From Zeus faber (Eukaryota > Chordata > Actinopteri > Zeiformes > Zeidae), in NCBI GenBank assembly GCA_960531495.1, contig OY482859.1, positions 18,516,286 through 18,580,285 on the forward strand: a stretch of DNA of 64,000 nt. Direction: 5' to 3'. The notes under the pieces are model-generated. The model was not told where the DNA came from. It ran no database searches and was given only the letters and a program-made list of their open reading frames with translations. Position 1 is the stretch's first letter. The number at the start of each line of letters is the position of its first letter. Below are positions 63,470-64,000 of this stretch, piece by piece. The position numbers were made by a program, and so were the translations under genes.

Positions 63470-63860
63470 TGCCGGTGGGGGCTAATGGTTTGAAATGTAA
63501 AAACGTCGATGGCAAATTCTGGTCGGATCGAATAGCTCCGTCTTCACGACGAGCGGTGCGTGCAAACTGATCGTCGTTATTAAAAAGTTTCGGCGGCGCA
63601 GCATGGCCATCTGGGTCACCGCGTCAAATCGGCGAAGACGAATATTTAAAAACGGGATCATTCGCATTGGTCTCTCGAATCGGCGGGCGGCCGAGCGGAC
63701 TCGTTAATAAACTGTCTTTTTGTGATTTTGTGATTTTTTTTTTTTTTACACACGGACAAAGTAGTGTAACGCACAGAGGGCGCTTCCTGGACGTTTCACT
63801 CTCCATCACCCCGCTGGTGTGGAGGCATCTCCCATATAAAACCTGCTTGTCTCATAACAC
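63470..63860. promoter_or_regulatory. CpG-rich segment, possible promoter region
   Basis: From 63500 to 63710 CpG dinucleotides are frequent (GGTCGGATCGAATAG, CACGACGAGCGGTGCGTG, TTTCGGCGGCGCAGC, CGGCGGGCGGCCGAGCGG), while nearly all the rest of the window is CpG-poor. CCATATAAAA at 63831-63840 is a TATA-like motif on the plus strand. A gene might start at or beyond the right edge, but a CpG-rich transposon, such as those at 15987 and 42744, is the main alternative. No open frame here is recognisable. Confidence 0.3.
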
Positions 63861-64000
63861 GGGCCGATAATAAACACGTTATTTTACAAATGTCACCAGT
63901 GAGAAGCAATGCTGTTTGCTAAGAATTGATATATGTATTTATTTATTTATTTATTCTCTTCATTTAATTTCATTTTAACCTTGAATGAGGTTTAGCGATC
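63861..64000. other. No gene; TTTA repeat
   Basis: A short TATTTATTTATTTATTTATT tract at about 63937-63955 in otherwise plain AT-rich sequence. Confidence 0.5.

Overview
This window looks like a stretch of nuclear DNA from a ray-finned (teleost) fish. The signs are AT-rich sequence with long CA, CT, TA, GAA and GATA/GACA microsatellites, and relics of hAT, Tc1, Ty3/gypsy and LINE elements of the kinds common in fish genomes. I cannot name the species. I found no intact protein-coding gene, no rRNA or tRNA gene, and nothing bacterial. Nearly every long open frame falls in a simple repeat or in transposon debris.

Layout. 1-6.2 kb: half of a small inverted-repeat transposon, a LINE 3' tail, and a defective LTR element (4330-5179). 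6.2-10.6 kb: the most unusual segment. A broken copy of an unnamed cysteine-tailed protein family (about 7070-8930, minus strand) lies between two inverted arms of about 250 bp (6594-6850 and 9535-9863), and the right arm is itself split by a short LINE insertion. 11.7-23.4 kb: mostly unannotatable single-copy-like DNA, with one complete non-autonomous hAT element carrying an 8-bp target duplication (15987-16559). 23.4-27.8 kb: a probable Harbinger-type element, a 685-bp GATA/GACA array, and a hAT-like element that landed inside a CA microsatellite. 27.8-37.5 kb: mostly plain sequence, with an exon-like minus-strand frame at 29567-29802 and two hAT elements. 37.5-39.5 kb: a Ty3/gypsy relic keeping an LTR, a primer binding site, a gag-like start, the integrase zinc finger and the integrase C-terminus. 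40.9-51.3 kb: three Tc1 relics, a TA-flanked MITE, a MITE nested in a hAT element, a second LTR element without coding capacity, and a hAT element. 53-57 kb: microsatellites and a three-level nest of transposons. 57-64 kb: microsatellites, a small hAT element, a CTCF-like motif, and a CpG-rich end that could belong to a gene outside the window.

How the parts relate. Three LTR relics share one LTR family and a lysine-tRNA-like primer site, but two of them have about 530-625 bp of non-coding interior while the third has gag-pol debris. This is a plausible non-autonomous/autonomous pairing. Three copies of one TA-flanked MITE, two copies of a TIR-bearing MITE, two copies of a chimeric repeat holding an antisense LINE start, and two relatives of one Tc1 family give internal comparisons that define most boundaries here. 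All family names come from motif recognition and recall; no database search was possible.
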